DNA of 64,000 nt, taken from positions 39,344,002 to 39,408,001 of the forward strand of contig OX439046.1 of assembly GCA_949317995.1 (NCBI GenBank), written 5' to 3'. The notes under the pieces are model-generated. The model had not been told where the DNA came from and ran no database searches. It saw only the letters and a program-made list of their open reading frames with translations. The DNA is from Acholoe squamosa (Eukaryota > Annelida > Polychaeta > Phyllodocida > Polynoidae). Shown here piece after piece: positions 53,717-62,955 of the stretch. Position 1 is the first letter of the stretch, and each line of letters opens with the position of its first letter. Both the position numbers and the translations under genes were made by a program.

Positions 53717-54690
53717 CCCAGTGAACAGCGAACGTTTAGAGAACGTTCGTGAACGTCATTTTAAAGCTAGAAAGTGAACGTTAGGTTTTGATGTTTTCCA
53801 ACATAAATGAAATGTTCAGCAAACGTTTACTAATGTCCATAAAGGCTTTAAAACAAACGTTCATATATAATGTTTTATAACATCAAACAAACATTTAACA
53901 AATGTTTGTTAACATCAACAGTAATTTAGAATGTGAACATTCATTCCAAACATTTTAAAATGTAATAAAACATTCACCAAATGTTTATAGAACGTTTTCT
54001 AACATTTTTATACGTTTGTGTTATACATATCTTCCCCACAAGGTGGCAGGCCAATCGATGGGGAGATTTTCCCTGTATGTTCTGTAATCTAAAGTTGCTT
54101 TAAATGTATACATTATCATATTTTTACTTACTTCATATATCCTTGGATCAAAACTTTAATTCCAAGTCATGCTTGATAGAATATGACTGGTATTATCATA
54201 TTCTATTGGATTAAATGAAATAATCCTGATGAAGACATCCATTGCTTGTTACCAAGAAATATACATATTCACTCTGAGGACAATGTCCTCTTGCACCAGT
54301 CCTAGAGATTTTTGCTCAGGGATTACAGGTATAATGTGCTTCAGGAGAATTCTATATGAAGATACTTCTATGTGCACAACAAATGATTATGTTCTGTCAT
54401 TAATTTGGCAGGCACAATAGTTTGGGCAATAGGTACCTATACAGAATACAAAGTCAAAATACCCCAGTGGTTATGCTAGTAGAAACGTTTAAGAATGTTC
54501 TCTAATGTTTTTGAATGTTGAAAATTATGTTAGAAAACGTTTTAAAATGTTAGAAAAAAACATTTGTATGAACGTTGAAAAACGTCAGAATGAGTCAACG
54601 TTTTAACGTTAGAATAACATTCAAAACAAACGTTTCTAAACTTTCAAATTATGTTGAAAAACGTCAGAAAACGTCTTTTTGTTCACTGGG
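53717..54690. mobile_element. 974-bp element with CCCAGTGAAC inverted ends and AACGTT repeats
   Basis: Starts CCCAGTGAACAGCGAACGTT and ends with the inverse ACGTCTTTTTGTTCACTGGG. Both terminal 250-bp zones are packed with AACGTT, AAACGTT and AACATT words; the middle is plain AT-rich. No transposase ORF. Target duplication is unclear (at most TT). Probably a non-autonomous DNA transposon of unassigned superfamily. Confidence 0.6.
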
Positions 54691-54734
54691 TTCTCGCCAG
54701 ATGGCGCGCTGACCACAGAGCCCTCCGCGTGACC

Positions 54735-55190
54735 CCTAATGTACATACTGACCCCTAATGTACATTAGGGGTGTGTATGTACATTAGGGTGTGCGTGTGT
54801 GCATTAGGGTTGTGTATGTACATTAGGGGTCAGTATGGACATTAGGGGTGTGTATGTACATTAGGGGTGTGTGTGTACATTAGGGGTCAGTATGGACATT
54901 AGGGGTGTGTATGTACATTAGGGGTCAGTATGGACATTAGGGGTGTGTATGTACATAAGGGGTGTGTATGTACATTAGGGGTATGTATGTACATTAGGGG
55001 TGTGTAGGACATTAGGGGTCAGTATGGACATCAGGGGTGCGTAGGACATTAGAGGTCAGTTTGGACATTAGGGGTGTGTAGGACATTAGGGGTGTGTAGG
55101 AAATTAGGGGTCAGTATGGACATTAGGGGTGTGTAGGACATTAGAGGTCAGTAGGGACATTAGGGGTATGTAGGATATTTGGGGTGTGTT
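54735..55190. repeat. Minisatellite of ACATTAGGGGTGTGTATGT type
   Basis: About 22 units of 17-20 bp alternating between GTACATTAGGGGTGTGTAT and GACATTAGGGGTCAGTATG variants. The TTAGGG word inside each unit is not a telomeric TTAGGG array. Confidence 0.8.
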
Positions 55191-55740
55191 AAAAAAATGG
55201 TTACTCCCTATTAACTCCCTTAGAACTCACCAAAAATGCACCATTTCCCTTCATTTCAATTTTTCCAGGGGGTGGGGGCTTGGGGGTGCCCCCCCAACAC
55301 ACACAGCATAGGGTCAAATGGCTGCAGAGAGAATGTAGTCCCTGGTCATTATTTGTGAACGTTCCCCATTCCCTGGTAGGCCAAGGGGATTCCCCTTCTC
55401 CACCTATGGTGACATCTAGTGGTAGAGGTCGGTACTATAATGACATTAGAGTATTCTATTCAATCTCCGGTCGGCAGAAATTTCGCTCCGGGCACTCACT
55501 GTATCTCTGCGCGAACCTTCCTTGTCACTTGACTATGGGCAAAATTTGCCCATTACGCGTGGGAATGGATATCTAAATAAAGTGATGTCAGATGTCATTT
55601 AAAACGATGTAGAAGAGTTCAATTAAAGAAAACATTGAATTTAAAGGCTACAGATAACCGATCTAAGTGTGGAAGTTGAGGCGTTTTGGGAGGACTATAT
55701 TTTGTGGTGTATGCAGTTGACAAAGCTGTGCGGCATATTG
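55191..55740. other. No gene seen
   Basis: Non-coding sequence between the minisatellite and the Ngaro-like element. Frames here lack recognisable content. Confidence 0.35.
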
Positions 55741-55893
55741 CATTAACCCATCCCTTCCCAGTAACGAGTTCTAGTTCATTTGGGTGAATAAAATTTATTT
55801 ATAAATTTTATGAGTATTTAAAATGGAATATCACATGAGATTTTAAATCACATCACAGAACATCGCACAATGGTAAAACTGATGAAACATAGC
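55741..55893 (-). repeat. Split direct repeat B, distal copy
   Basis: 153 bp, CATTAACCCATCCC ... GATGAAACATAGC, identical as far as I compared to 56165-56317. It is separated from the neighbouring A copy by 123 bp (55894-56016). Confidence 0.9.
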
Positions 55894-56016
55894 AGTAAAA
55901 GAATAAATATGTAGGCACCTATGTGGTTGCTTACTGAGTCCAGATAAAAGGACTGTCCTGTGTGGTCAGACCAACTATGACGATATACTCACAATATACT
56001 AGGTGTGGGTGGGTGG

Positions 56017-56164
56017 GAAGAAAGTTCTGTTCTCCTCAGGTCGTCTGGAAGTAAACTGACCGGTGTTATGAATATTTTGAATCACCCGGGGAAGGTAGTT
56101 CCGGTATCTTCCGGTTGGGTGGTCAATGACTGCGCCTGGGCCGAATACCGACCAATGCGCACAC
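56017..56164 (-). repeat. Split direct repeat A, inner copy
   Basis: About 148 bp, GAAGAAAGTTCTGTTCTCC ... CCAATGCGCACAC, matching 61958-62105. It directly abuts repeat B at 56165. Confidence 0.9.
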
Positions 56165-56317
56165 CATTAACCCATCCCTTCCCAGTAACGAGTTCTAGTT
56201 CATTTGGGTGAATAAAATTTATTTATAAATTTTATGAGTATTTAAAATGGAATATCACATGAGATTTTAAATCACATCACAGAACATCGCACAATGGTAA
56301 AACTGATGAAACATAGC
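56165..56317 (-). repeat. Split direct repeat B, proximal copy
   Basis: 153 bp, second copy of 55741-55893. It lies immediately downstream of the recombinase ORF in element orientation. Confidence 0.9.
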
Positions 56318-56335
56318 CAGGGTATATTTTGGGTT

Positions 56336-57187
56336 TTAATGTTGTGTGTTTGCCAGTGCATTGGTAATGGCTGAGTTTACAGAACTGTGGTTCTGTGATC
56401 TAATATAGTCCCTGTGGGTATTTGACAACCATGCCCCATATCTCTGGACGTCCAACTCATTACATCCAGCGTCATACGCTTGAGTCGCCGCGGCGGCTCT
56501 CAGCGAATGTAGAGAGAATTTTCGGGGGGGTTGACCCAGTTCTTTCAGAATTTTTCTCCATTCCGCCTCTACTAGTGTTACCGGGATGGGGGAGGCGTCT
56601 GTGTTCATAAGGAATGGTTGTGCTGGGTCTGTCGTGGGCATTACTGTTAGTACAAGGCTTACTGCATGCACTGGGCATACTGCAGAGTCCTCTGAGCTCT
56701 GCAATAGGACTGTTTTTTCCTGGTCGTACAGTTGCATGTTCTTTGCTGCTTTGACTCTGACTGTCACGTGATCGTCGTATAGGACCACATCCCCTCTGGT
56801 CAGATGCCACCATGGCTTGAAGCCCCCTTTTGATGGCGGGAGGACCTCTGATTTGCGGAGAGCTGCCAGATATATAATTAAAATTGCTGTTCTTATCATT
56901 AGACCCATGAATGTATGTGGGGTGTGCATGATGACGGCCTTTAGCATAGTCATGGGTATTGCTGGTTTCTGGTTCTTTTTGATTTTCTTGTTTCGACGCA
57001 GCGCCTGCTTTGCACGAGAGACTCGTGGGTGTTGGAAAGCAGCTACGTCTGCTCCGGCCAGGATCAGGTGCTGCGTCACGTGGGACAAGTTGTTGGCAAT
57101 TGTCCGCGGGTGTTGTGTAGACATTGTCATGAACTCTATGAAAGCGCATATTGACTGGTAGGTAGGTGACATGGGGTCCAGGCCCAT
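56336..57187 (-). CDS. Tyrosine recombinase of the Ngaro-like element
   Basis: 283 codons from the ATG at 57187; the same frame is open upstream to about 57325 and there already encodes recombinase-like sequence (EAFNYFQARAAARQL), so the protein may begin earlier by +1 frameshift from the RT frame. The conserved catalytic set is present: R111 (AALRKSE), H227-S-L-R230, W253 and nucleophile Y261 (HRDYIRS). The N-terminal part resembles the core-binding helices of this family. It would cut and rejoin the circular cDNA with the target through a covalent 3'-phosphotyrosine. It partly overlaps the out-of-frame tail of the RT ORF. Confidence 0.88.
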   Translation of the reverse strand: MGLDPMSPTYQSICAFIEFMTMSTQHPRTIANNLSHVTQHLILAGADVAAFQHPRVSRAKQALRRNKKIKKNQKPAIPMTMLKAVIMHTPHTFMGLMIRTAILIIYLAALRKSEVLPPSKGGFKPWWHLTRGDVVLYDDHVTVRVKAAKNMQLYDQEKTVLLQSSEDSAVCPVHAVSLVLTVMPTTDPAQPFLMNTDASPIPVTLVEAEWRKILKELGQPPRKFSLHSLRAAAATQAYDAGCNELDVQRYGAWLSNTHRDYIRSQNHSSVNSAITNALANTQH

Positions 57188-59345
57188 TTCTCTTGTGAAT
57201 AGGTGGTACAGGCCGGCTGCTGAATGTCTGTTCCGGTCGGTACCCTCTGCTCGCGCCTGTAGCTGCCTTGCAGCCGCTCTGGCCTGAAAGTAATTGAATG
57301 CCTCCCCTAGAGGTGAGGCCAGGTGTTAGGACATCAAAGAAATACAAACAGGAGTCTATCAGGTACAACTTGTTAATAGCTAACTGGTGGATGGCCGCCT
57401 TTCTATCAGCACTACTTATATGGGCGCGACTAAGTGCATCTGCAACTGTGTTAGATTTTCCGGGCACATGGTCAAAGATAATGGATATGTCGAATGCGGC
57501 CTGCATCATCCAGATTGCCCGGGCACAGTCAGTGAGTATGCGGTCCTTGCCTCTTCCAGTTCTGAACACCGTGACGGCAGCCTGATTATCACATTTTATA
57601 TTTATCACAGAGCCACGGTCTGAGGAGCCAATAAATGTGTGTAATGCAATCACAATATTTGCAGCCTCCAAATGTGTGATATTTTCCACCTTGTCCTCCA
57701 GTGGGGTGACCTGGGTGGCGTATGCCAGTTTTCCATCGGAGGCCCCAATGCCAGATCCCGAGGCATCCACATATATAGTTCTGGTCGGGGGGGATGGGTC
57801 TGTGATCATGCCTACCCCGTTCCATGAGGAGCTGAACTCCTCGAACCATCTTAGATCTGCCCTCATTTCCGCTGACACATTAAGATACTTTCCCCTCATC
57901 GACCTGAGGCTGTCTAGGAGTCTAGCCACGAAGACTCTAGCTGACTGGATACACTTCGCGACATGTAACAAGACACCTAGGAGGGACTGCAGCTGTTTCT
58001 TACTCATTGATCGTCTCTTGGCGTAATAGCGCACTTTTCCCTGTACCTCCTGTAGCTTGTCACGTGGTACTGACACTGTCATAGATGCTGCATCAATGAC
58101 CACCCCAAGCCACTGGACTGACTTGGCTGGTGGCTGCAACTTGTCTATAGCTTCTGGGAGGCCGAGTTGTTGTAGAAGCGCTCTTGCGGTGTTGTAGTCT
58201 GAGTGTGCTCTGAAATAATCAACAGAGATTATGAGCAAGTCATCTAAGTACATTCGTGAGAATATGCCTTTTGTGGCCAATATCTCCACAATTGAGTCAG
58301 CTACTGCCTGCATGTGCGAAGCACTTGCCCTGGACCCGAATGGGACACTCAAGTCCAGGTAGAACTTGTCTCTCCATACTGAGCACAGGAGTGGATAGTC
58401 TAATGGGCAGGACATAAGATTTTTATATGCACGGCTGATATCTATTGTGCTGAGGTAAGCTCCATTTCCAACCTTAGCAATGTAATCTACGGCCTCTTTA
58501 ACAGTAGGGAGGCTGTGATTGCGTGTAACCCCGTTAACTGTATTCTTAAGTATATATGCATTTACAGAGGAGTCAGGTGGGTAAGTCATGTCAGAAATAA
58601 TCCTGCGAGCTTCCGTGTCCCTCTTAGGTCTAGTCATAAGGGGGGACACATGGACCCATGGGTCAAATGGATTGTTATGGAATGGGCCCTTTAATGCCCC
58701 TATACCAAGTTCTTTTTCCACGAATTTATCCACCTCAGCCTTGTATGCCTCTGCACTAGGGTGATTGTGGACAGCCTGTGTATCAGATATTGGGCCCATG
58801 TAGCCGATTGGGAACCCGTATTTCATGAAATCTAGGAGGACCCTTTTTTCAGGTATGTGGCCCAGGTATGCTTCCCAAGCATCCAATTTTAACTCACTTT
58901 TTACTGGGACACGAGCCGCCAAAGCGTTTGGAAGACCGGTCTGCCGTACAATATCATATAATTTGGCTAGCTCTGGGTGAGTATCAGAGAATGCGAAGTT
59001 CGGCCAGTAGTCCAGTCTATATTGTTGGAAAGCATATGGGGAAATATCAACAGTACCATCGATCACATTTGTTTCGCACATTTTTCTGATAGTGTCAAAG
59101 TTGGGGGCCGTACCTGTTTTGCTTTGGTCCTGTTGTTGGCGTTGTATGTTTGGTGGAAGTTCCGATGTGGGGTGCACATAGTCGTTCTTGTGTGCCCCTG
59201 TGTGCGGTGGTTGGTGTAGGTTGTACAAGTCATCATGAATATGAACTGCAGACCGACCATTTCCGACAATGTCCACCGCTAATTCTGTACTTTGTTGTTG
59301 TGGCGGCGAGTGATGGAGGCCGCCATGTTTGTTGTCGGTGTGCAT
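56472..59345 (-). CDS. Reverse transcriptase-RNase H of the Ngaro-like element
   Basis: The frame opens with GTG at 59498; the first ATG is at 59345 and is preferred. Numbered from 59498: RT about 200-540 with TIDISRAYKN, VPFGSRAS and YLDD at 417-420; RNase H about 570-700 with D578, E611, D637 and D687. Beyond about residue 725 the frame is still open to 56472 but runs out of phase through the recombinase gene, so its last 280 or so residues are probably not a real domain. No protease or methyltransferase motif is visible. Together with gag and the recombinase it forms a complete set for this group. Confidence 0.88.
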   Translation of the reverse strand: MHTDNKHGGLHHSPPQQQSTELAVDIVGNGRSAVHIHDDLYNLHQPPHTGAHKNDYVHPTSELPPNIQRQQQDQSKTGTAPNFDTIRKMCETNVIDGTVDISPYAFQQYRLDYWPNFAFSDTHPELAKLYDIVRQTGLPNALAARVPVKSELKLDAWEAYLGHIPEKRVLLDFMKYGFPIGYMGPISDTQAVHNHPSAEAYKAEVDKFVEKELGIGALKGPFHNNPFDPWVHVSPLMTRPKRDTEARRIISDMTYPPDSSVNAYILKNTVNGVTRNHSLPTVKEAVDYIAKVGNGAYLSTIDISRAYKNLMSCPLDYPLLCSVWRDKFYLDLSVPFGSRASASHMQAVADSIVEILATKGIFSRMYLDDLLIISVDYFRAHSDYNTARALLQQLGLPEAIDKLQPPAKSVQWLGVVIDAASMTVSVPRDKLQEVQGKVRYYAKRRSMSKKQLQSLLGVLLHVAKCIQSARVFVARLLDSLRSMRGKYLNVSAEMRADLRWFEEFSSSWNGVGMITDPSPPTRTIYVDASGSGIGASDGKLAYATQVTPLEDKVENITHLEAANIVIALHTFIGSSDRGSVINIKCDNQAAVTVFRTGRGKDRILTDCARAIWMMQAAFDISIIFDHVPGKSNTVADALSRAHISSADRKAAIHQLAINKLYLIDSCLYFFDVLTPGLTSRGGIQLLSGQSGCKAATGASRGYRPEQTFSSRPVPPIHKRNGPGPHVTYLPVNMRFHRVHDNVYTTPADNCQQLVPRDAAPDPGRSRRSCFPTPTSLSCKAGAASKQENQKEPETSNTHDYAKGRHHAHPTYIHGSNDKNSNFNYISGSSPQIRGPPAIKRGLQAMVASDQRGCGPIRRSRDSQSQSSKEHATVRPGKNSPIAELRGLCSMPSACSKPCTNSNAHDRPSTTIPYEHRRLPHPGNTSRGGMEKNSERTGSTPPKILSTFAESRRGDSSV

Positions 59346-59578
59346 GCTGGGAGCAACTAGACATGTTGCGGTGACGTCACCAATTCCGTGGTTCTGCAGG
59401 CGCGCGTCCTTGTATTGGTCAGCGTCTGTCTTGACGTCATGGTTCTGTGTGTGGGCGGGGCCTCGTGAGGGCGCACGTGCGTTCTTGTTTACAGACACAG
59501 AGTGGGCGGAGTTACTGTAGTACGTTATACTGTCGTGTGTATGTATGTTGCGTTCTGGCGCCTCGAGCTGGGCTGTAT
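59346..59578 (-). promoter_or_regulatory. Candidate internal promoter before the RT ORF
   Basis: The gap between the gag stop and the first RT ATG has, in element orientation, GC boxes (TGGGCGG near 59503-59509; GGGCGGGG 59453-59460), an E-box CACGTG (59474-59479) and two perfect CREs TGACGTCA (59432-59439, 59372-59379). A full-consensus YY1 site AACATGGCGGC (59329-59319) lies just past the ATG. The region could also be translated if a non-ATG start at 59498 is used. Motifs seen; activity inferred. Confidence 0.5.
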
Positions 59579-61474
59579 TTACTGAGGCGCCTGAGTACCG
59601 TTTTTTGAATGATATATTTGTTGCTGATTGTGAGCGTAGCCCTGTGATTGTTGCTGTGTGTTCGGGCGGGGGTTCTGCTGCTGGCTCCAGTGGGGCTGCT
59701 GTTGGAATCCATTATTGTACCACGTGTTATGGTGTGGTGCGTGCCGCCATGTGGCATTGTTTTCGCCTTGTGGAGGGGCATCTCTGAACTTTTGATTACA
59801 GGCCAGGACGGAATGGTTGGATTGTTTTCCTTTTCCGTAGCAGTAGAGGCAGAAATGTACCCTTCTGGCTCTGTTCTCGCCGTGGTGAGCGTTGAATGCA
59901 CATCCGCGGGTTGAGTTGAAGTCCAGGCAAATCTGTTCTGATGATGTTTGGTTATTATTACCATTACCATTGCTCTGATGCACGCTACGGTTTTGCTGGT
60001 TACCCTGTTGTGTACGGCGGCCACCACCAGTGAATGAGATTTCAACACGTGAATTTTGAATAGCCTGCAAATCTGACCATTTATACGTGCCCTTCTCAAC
60101 GTCATCAAAGACACTGTCCGACCACCTGCGCACGTCGGGCCAATGGCGGGACATGGAATCCCTAGAGACGTTATTTACGTGCTTAAGGATCCACTGGCGC
60201 TCCTGTGCCGTCCAGGCACTGTCAGGGTCGTGGACAAGGCGTAACGCCGCATCCAAGTATTCCATGGGAGATAATTCATTTCTTACGTCAAGCTTTTGCT
60301 TCAGAGTATAACACGATTCACGGTCCATATACATGTATGGTTTTGGCTTGGTTTTTGCTGGTATGATGGATGTAATGAAATTGAGCTTACCATCGGCCTC
60401 CTGAACCTGGTACCTCTCCTTTGCAAGTTGCTCCAGTATATAATCCCTTGCTCCCGGTTCCCTCCTGAGATCCGTGGGAGTGGGGATATGTGACGGATGG
60501 TTGTTGTTGTCAAGCTCTATTATCTGTTCCGGGGGCGGGGCTACCCGACTGTTGTGAAGTGCGGCCTGTCCGGGGGCAGGGCCGGGTGCTTGTCGTTGGG
60601 CCGCGGGTGGCGCCTGTGTCGCCGCGGGTGGCATGACGCTGACCGCGGGCTGTTGTGTGGCCGCGGGTGGCGTGTTGTCTGTGTGAAGTGGAGCAATCCC
60701 GGCGGGGGCTGCGGCCTCGGCGGCGGCTGCAGCGTCCTTCTTCTCCTGGCGGCGCTGGCGCTTCCTTTCCTTTCGCTGCTTCCTTGCCTGCTCTGCTAGG
60801 CACTGCTGCTCCTCGAGGCGGGCACGCTGTTCGTCAGCCATCTTGCGCTGTTCCTCCAGGTTTCTCTTCTGCTGCTCTACAAGCTCGAGGCGTTCCTTCT
60901 CAAGCTGGGCGGCATGTTGTGCCTTCTCCTTCTCTAGTCGCTCTGTATCTGCCTTGAGGCGGAGTGCCTGCTGGCGAAGGTCATGTTCATCGTGCTTTTC
61001 CTGTACCCGTTGCTGTCGCGTCTCTTTTGCCTGGTCTACAAGAAATTTAATGTTCGCGGACATTCCGGTCATGTCAGACTGCACTCTATGTAGCTTACTC
61101 TCCAGGTCTGCGACGCGCTGCTCCAGGATGTCAGCCCTGGAGCGTGGAGAATTGTACACGGCTCCGGACTGTGACGCGCGGCTGGTATGACTGACAGCTG
61201 ACCTGTTTGACACTGCCGAGTCATGGCGACTACGGGGCCTCACAGCGTGTGGCGTGTTGGGAGCAATGTGCTGTTCCCGTCGGGTGTTGGGGTATGAAAT
61301 ACCATTGGTGGAGTCACTACAATCGCTTGCTTCCACCTCGAGGGAGGCCTCGAGGGCAGCTACCTCTTGGCGTATCCTATCCAATTGGCTGTTGTACTCC
61401 ATTTTTTGGTTGTCGGCATCCACGCGGGCTCTATGCCTCGTGTTATGTGGTGACACACGAGACGCTGTTGGCAT
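59579..61474 (-). CDS. gag: Gag-like ORF1 of the Ngaro-like element
   Basis: 631 codons from the ATG at 61474; the frame is open further upstream (TTG at 61651), but that part lies in the leader. The sequence has a Ser/Arg-rich N-terminus, then a long charged coiled coil (about residues 100-240, from RVADLESKL through repeated ERLEKEKAQ- and EEQ-like heptads), an Ala/Pro-rich linker, a globular capsid-like domain around 330-470, and a Cys/His cluster near its C-terminus (CLDFNSTRGC, then HFCLYCYGKG and a later Cys) like the zinc motif of DIRS/Ngaro Gag. The tail is Gln/Asn/His-rich. Probable particle and RNA-binding protein. Confidence 0.75.
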   Translation of the reverse strand: MPTASRVSPHNTRHRARVDADNQKMEYNSQLDRIRQEVAALEASLEVEASDCSDSTNGISYPNTRREQHIAPNTPHAVRPRSRHDSAVSNRSAVSHTSRASQSGAVYNSPRSRADILEQRVADLESKLHRVQSDMTGMSANIKFLVDQAKETRQQRVQEKHDEHDLRQQALRLKADTERLEKEKAQHAAQLEKERLELVEQQKRNLEEQRKMADEQRARLEEQQCLAEQARKQRKERKRQRRQEKKDAAAAAEAAAPAGIAPLHTDNTPPAATQQPAVSVMPPAATQAPPAAQRQAPGPAPGQAALHNSRVAPPPEQIIELDNNNHPSHIPTPTDLRREPGARDYILEQLAKERYQVQEADGKLNFITSIIPAKTKPKPYMYMDRESCYTLKQKLDVRNELSPMEYLDAALRLVHDPDSAWTAQERQWILKHVNNVSRDSMSRHWPDVRRWSDSVFDDVEKGTYKWSDLQAIQNSRVEISFTGGGRRTQQGNQQNRSVHQSNGNGNNNQTSSEQICLDFNSTRGCAFNAHHGENRARRVHFCLYCYGKGKQSNHSVLACNQKFRDAPPQGENNATWRHAPHHNTWYNNGFQQQPHWSQQQNPRPNTQQQSQGYAHNQQQIYHSKNGTQAPQ

Positions 61475-61957
61475 GTTTACCGGACCGGAGTGGAGGTAAA
61501 TGTTTATGCGGGCGATATGTATTATAATATTGCACAAACTTACTTGAAGTGTAAAATGTACGTGTGAGGGATGGATGTGCAACAAAGGATGGATGTACCG
61601 GCTATGGTATTTACCCCAGGGGCCGAGAAGAAAGTTCTGTTCTCCACACAATCTGAATGTCTCTAGAAGCAGACAGTAAAATGAACAGTGTGCTTCTCTA
61701 AACCATACAGCACAACATCATAGACACTGACCCAGCTGTCACTTCACTCTATCCAGCTGTCAATGTTCAATGTACCATCAAACAAGAGTAAGTTTTATCC
61801 AGATTTCAAGCCAGCTTGGTAGGTAATCCACTGTGACTGTCACTGACTGTCAGAAAGGAATCTAAATCCTTGTGTTTTCAAGGAAAGCAGGTAACTTCCA
61901 GGAAGAAAGTTCTGTTCTCCTCAGGTCGTCTGGAAGTAAACTGACCGGTGTTATGAA
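61475..61957 (-). other. Leader of the Ngaro-like element with a partial extra A repeat
   Basis: Non-coding leader between repeat A and the gag ATG. 61901-61957 is a 57-bp tandem duplicate of the first part of repeat A, and a shorter piece (GAAGAAAGTTCTGTTCTCC) recurs at about 61627-61645. The 5' end therefore holds one full and at least one truncated A unit in tandem. Confidence 0.7.
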
Positions 61958-62105
61958 TAAGAAAGTTCTGTTCTCCTCAGGTCGTCTGGAAGTAAACTGA
62001 CCGGTGTTATGAATATTTTGAATCACCCGGGGAAGGTAGTTCCGGTATCTTCCGGTTGGGTGGTCAATGACTGCGCCTGGGCCGAATACCGACCAATGCG
62101 CACAC
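61958..62105 (-). repeat. Split direct repeat A, 5' terminal copy
   Basis: Matches 56017-56164 and ends at the same GCGCACAC. It marks the 5' end of the element. Confidence 0.9.
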
Positions 62106-62284
62106 TAAACAGAACGCACGTGTACACGAACCGTAAGCATGTGTACACGAACCGTAAGCAAGAGAAGCATAACTATCCTTGTGCAGGCGGGAAGAGATTG
62201 CTCTTTCGTCCTTATAGGCGTAGAAATAATAGTCTGGCCGTAGATTTTGATCATAGATCCATCCGACCCTCCCAACCTGTAGGC

Positions 62285-62955
62285 CTACATCCAACGAACA
62301 CTCTCTGCCTAACCCAAAAATCCACCCAACAGTCCCCGCCTAACCCGAACATCCACCCAACACTCCCCGCCTAACCCGAACATATACCCAACACTCTCCT
62401 CCTAACCCGAACATCCACCCAACACTCTCTGCCTAACCCGAACATCCACCCAACACTCCCCGCCTAACCCGAACATCCACCCAACACTCCCCGCCTAACC
62501 CGTACATTCACCCGACCCTCCCCGTCTAACCCCTACATCCATCCAACCCTCCCACCCAGTAGGCCTACATCCACTGAACACTCCCCGCCTAACCTTAACA
62601 TCCACAGCTAGAACACTCTCAGCCTAACCCGAACAATCACCCAACACTCCCCGCTTACCCGAACATCCACTGAACACTCTCCGCCTAACCCGAACATCCA
62701 CCCAACACTCCCCGCCTAACCTGAACATCCACCCAACACTCCCCGCCTAACCCGAACATCCACCCAACACTCTCTGCCTAACCCGAACATCCACCGAACA
62801 CTCCCCGCCTAACCCGAACATCCATCCAACACTCTCCGCCTAACCCGAACATCCACCCAACTCTCCCTGCCTAACCCGAACATCCACCCAACACTCTCCG
62901 CCTAACCCGAACAATCACCCAACACTCCCCGCCTAACCCGAACATCCACCCAACA
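62285..62955. repeat. Minisatellite of about 30 bp (CCTAACCCGAACATCCACCC)
   Basis: About 22 units of CCGCCTAACCCGAACATCCA followed by CCCAACACTC, with some diverged units near 62500-62620. Rare purine on this strand; strongly strand-asymmetric. Confidence 0.85.

Larger units (their letters stand above)
55741..62105 (-). mobile_element. Ngaro/PAT-like tyrosine-recombinase retrotransposon
   Basis: Order on the minus strand: repeat A (62105-61958), gag, RT-RNase H, tyrosine recombinase, repeat B (56317-56165), repeat A (56164-56017), spacer, repeat B (55893-55741). This A-ORFs-B-A-B split-direct-repeat design, with a tyrosine recombinase instead of an integrase and no methyltransferase domain, is that of Ngaro/PAT elements. 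All three ORFs are open. The A copies look identical at most positions, which suggests a young insertion. Such elements are thought to integrate by site-specific recombination of a circular intermediate. Confidence 0.88.

Noticed and set aside
54735-55190. Interstitial telomere repeat because of TTAGGG words
   Set aside because: TTAGGG occurs once per 17-20 bp unit within a longer word; it is not a tandem hexamer array.
56472-57325. C-terminal 280 residues of the RT frame as an extra domain
   Set aside because: The stretch is out of frame with the recombinase gene it overlaps and has no family features, so it is probably a fortuitous open frame.
62285-62955. Regular 30-bp repeats, also at 54735-55190, superficially CRISPR-like
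   Set aside because: There are no unique spacers between units; the genome is eukaryotic and these are plain minisatellites.
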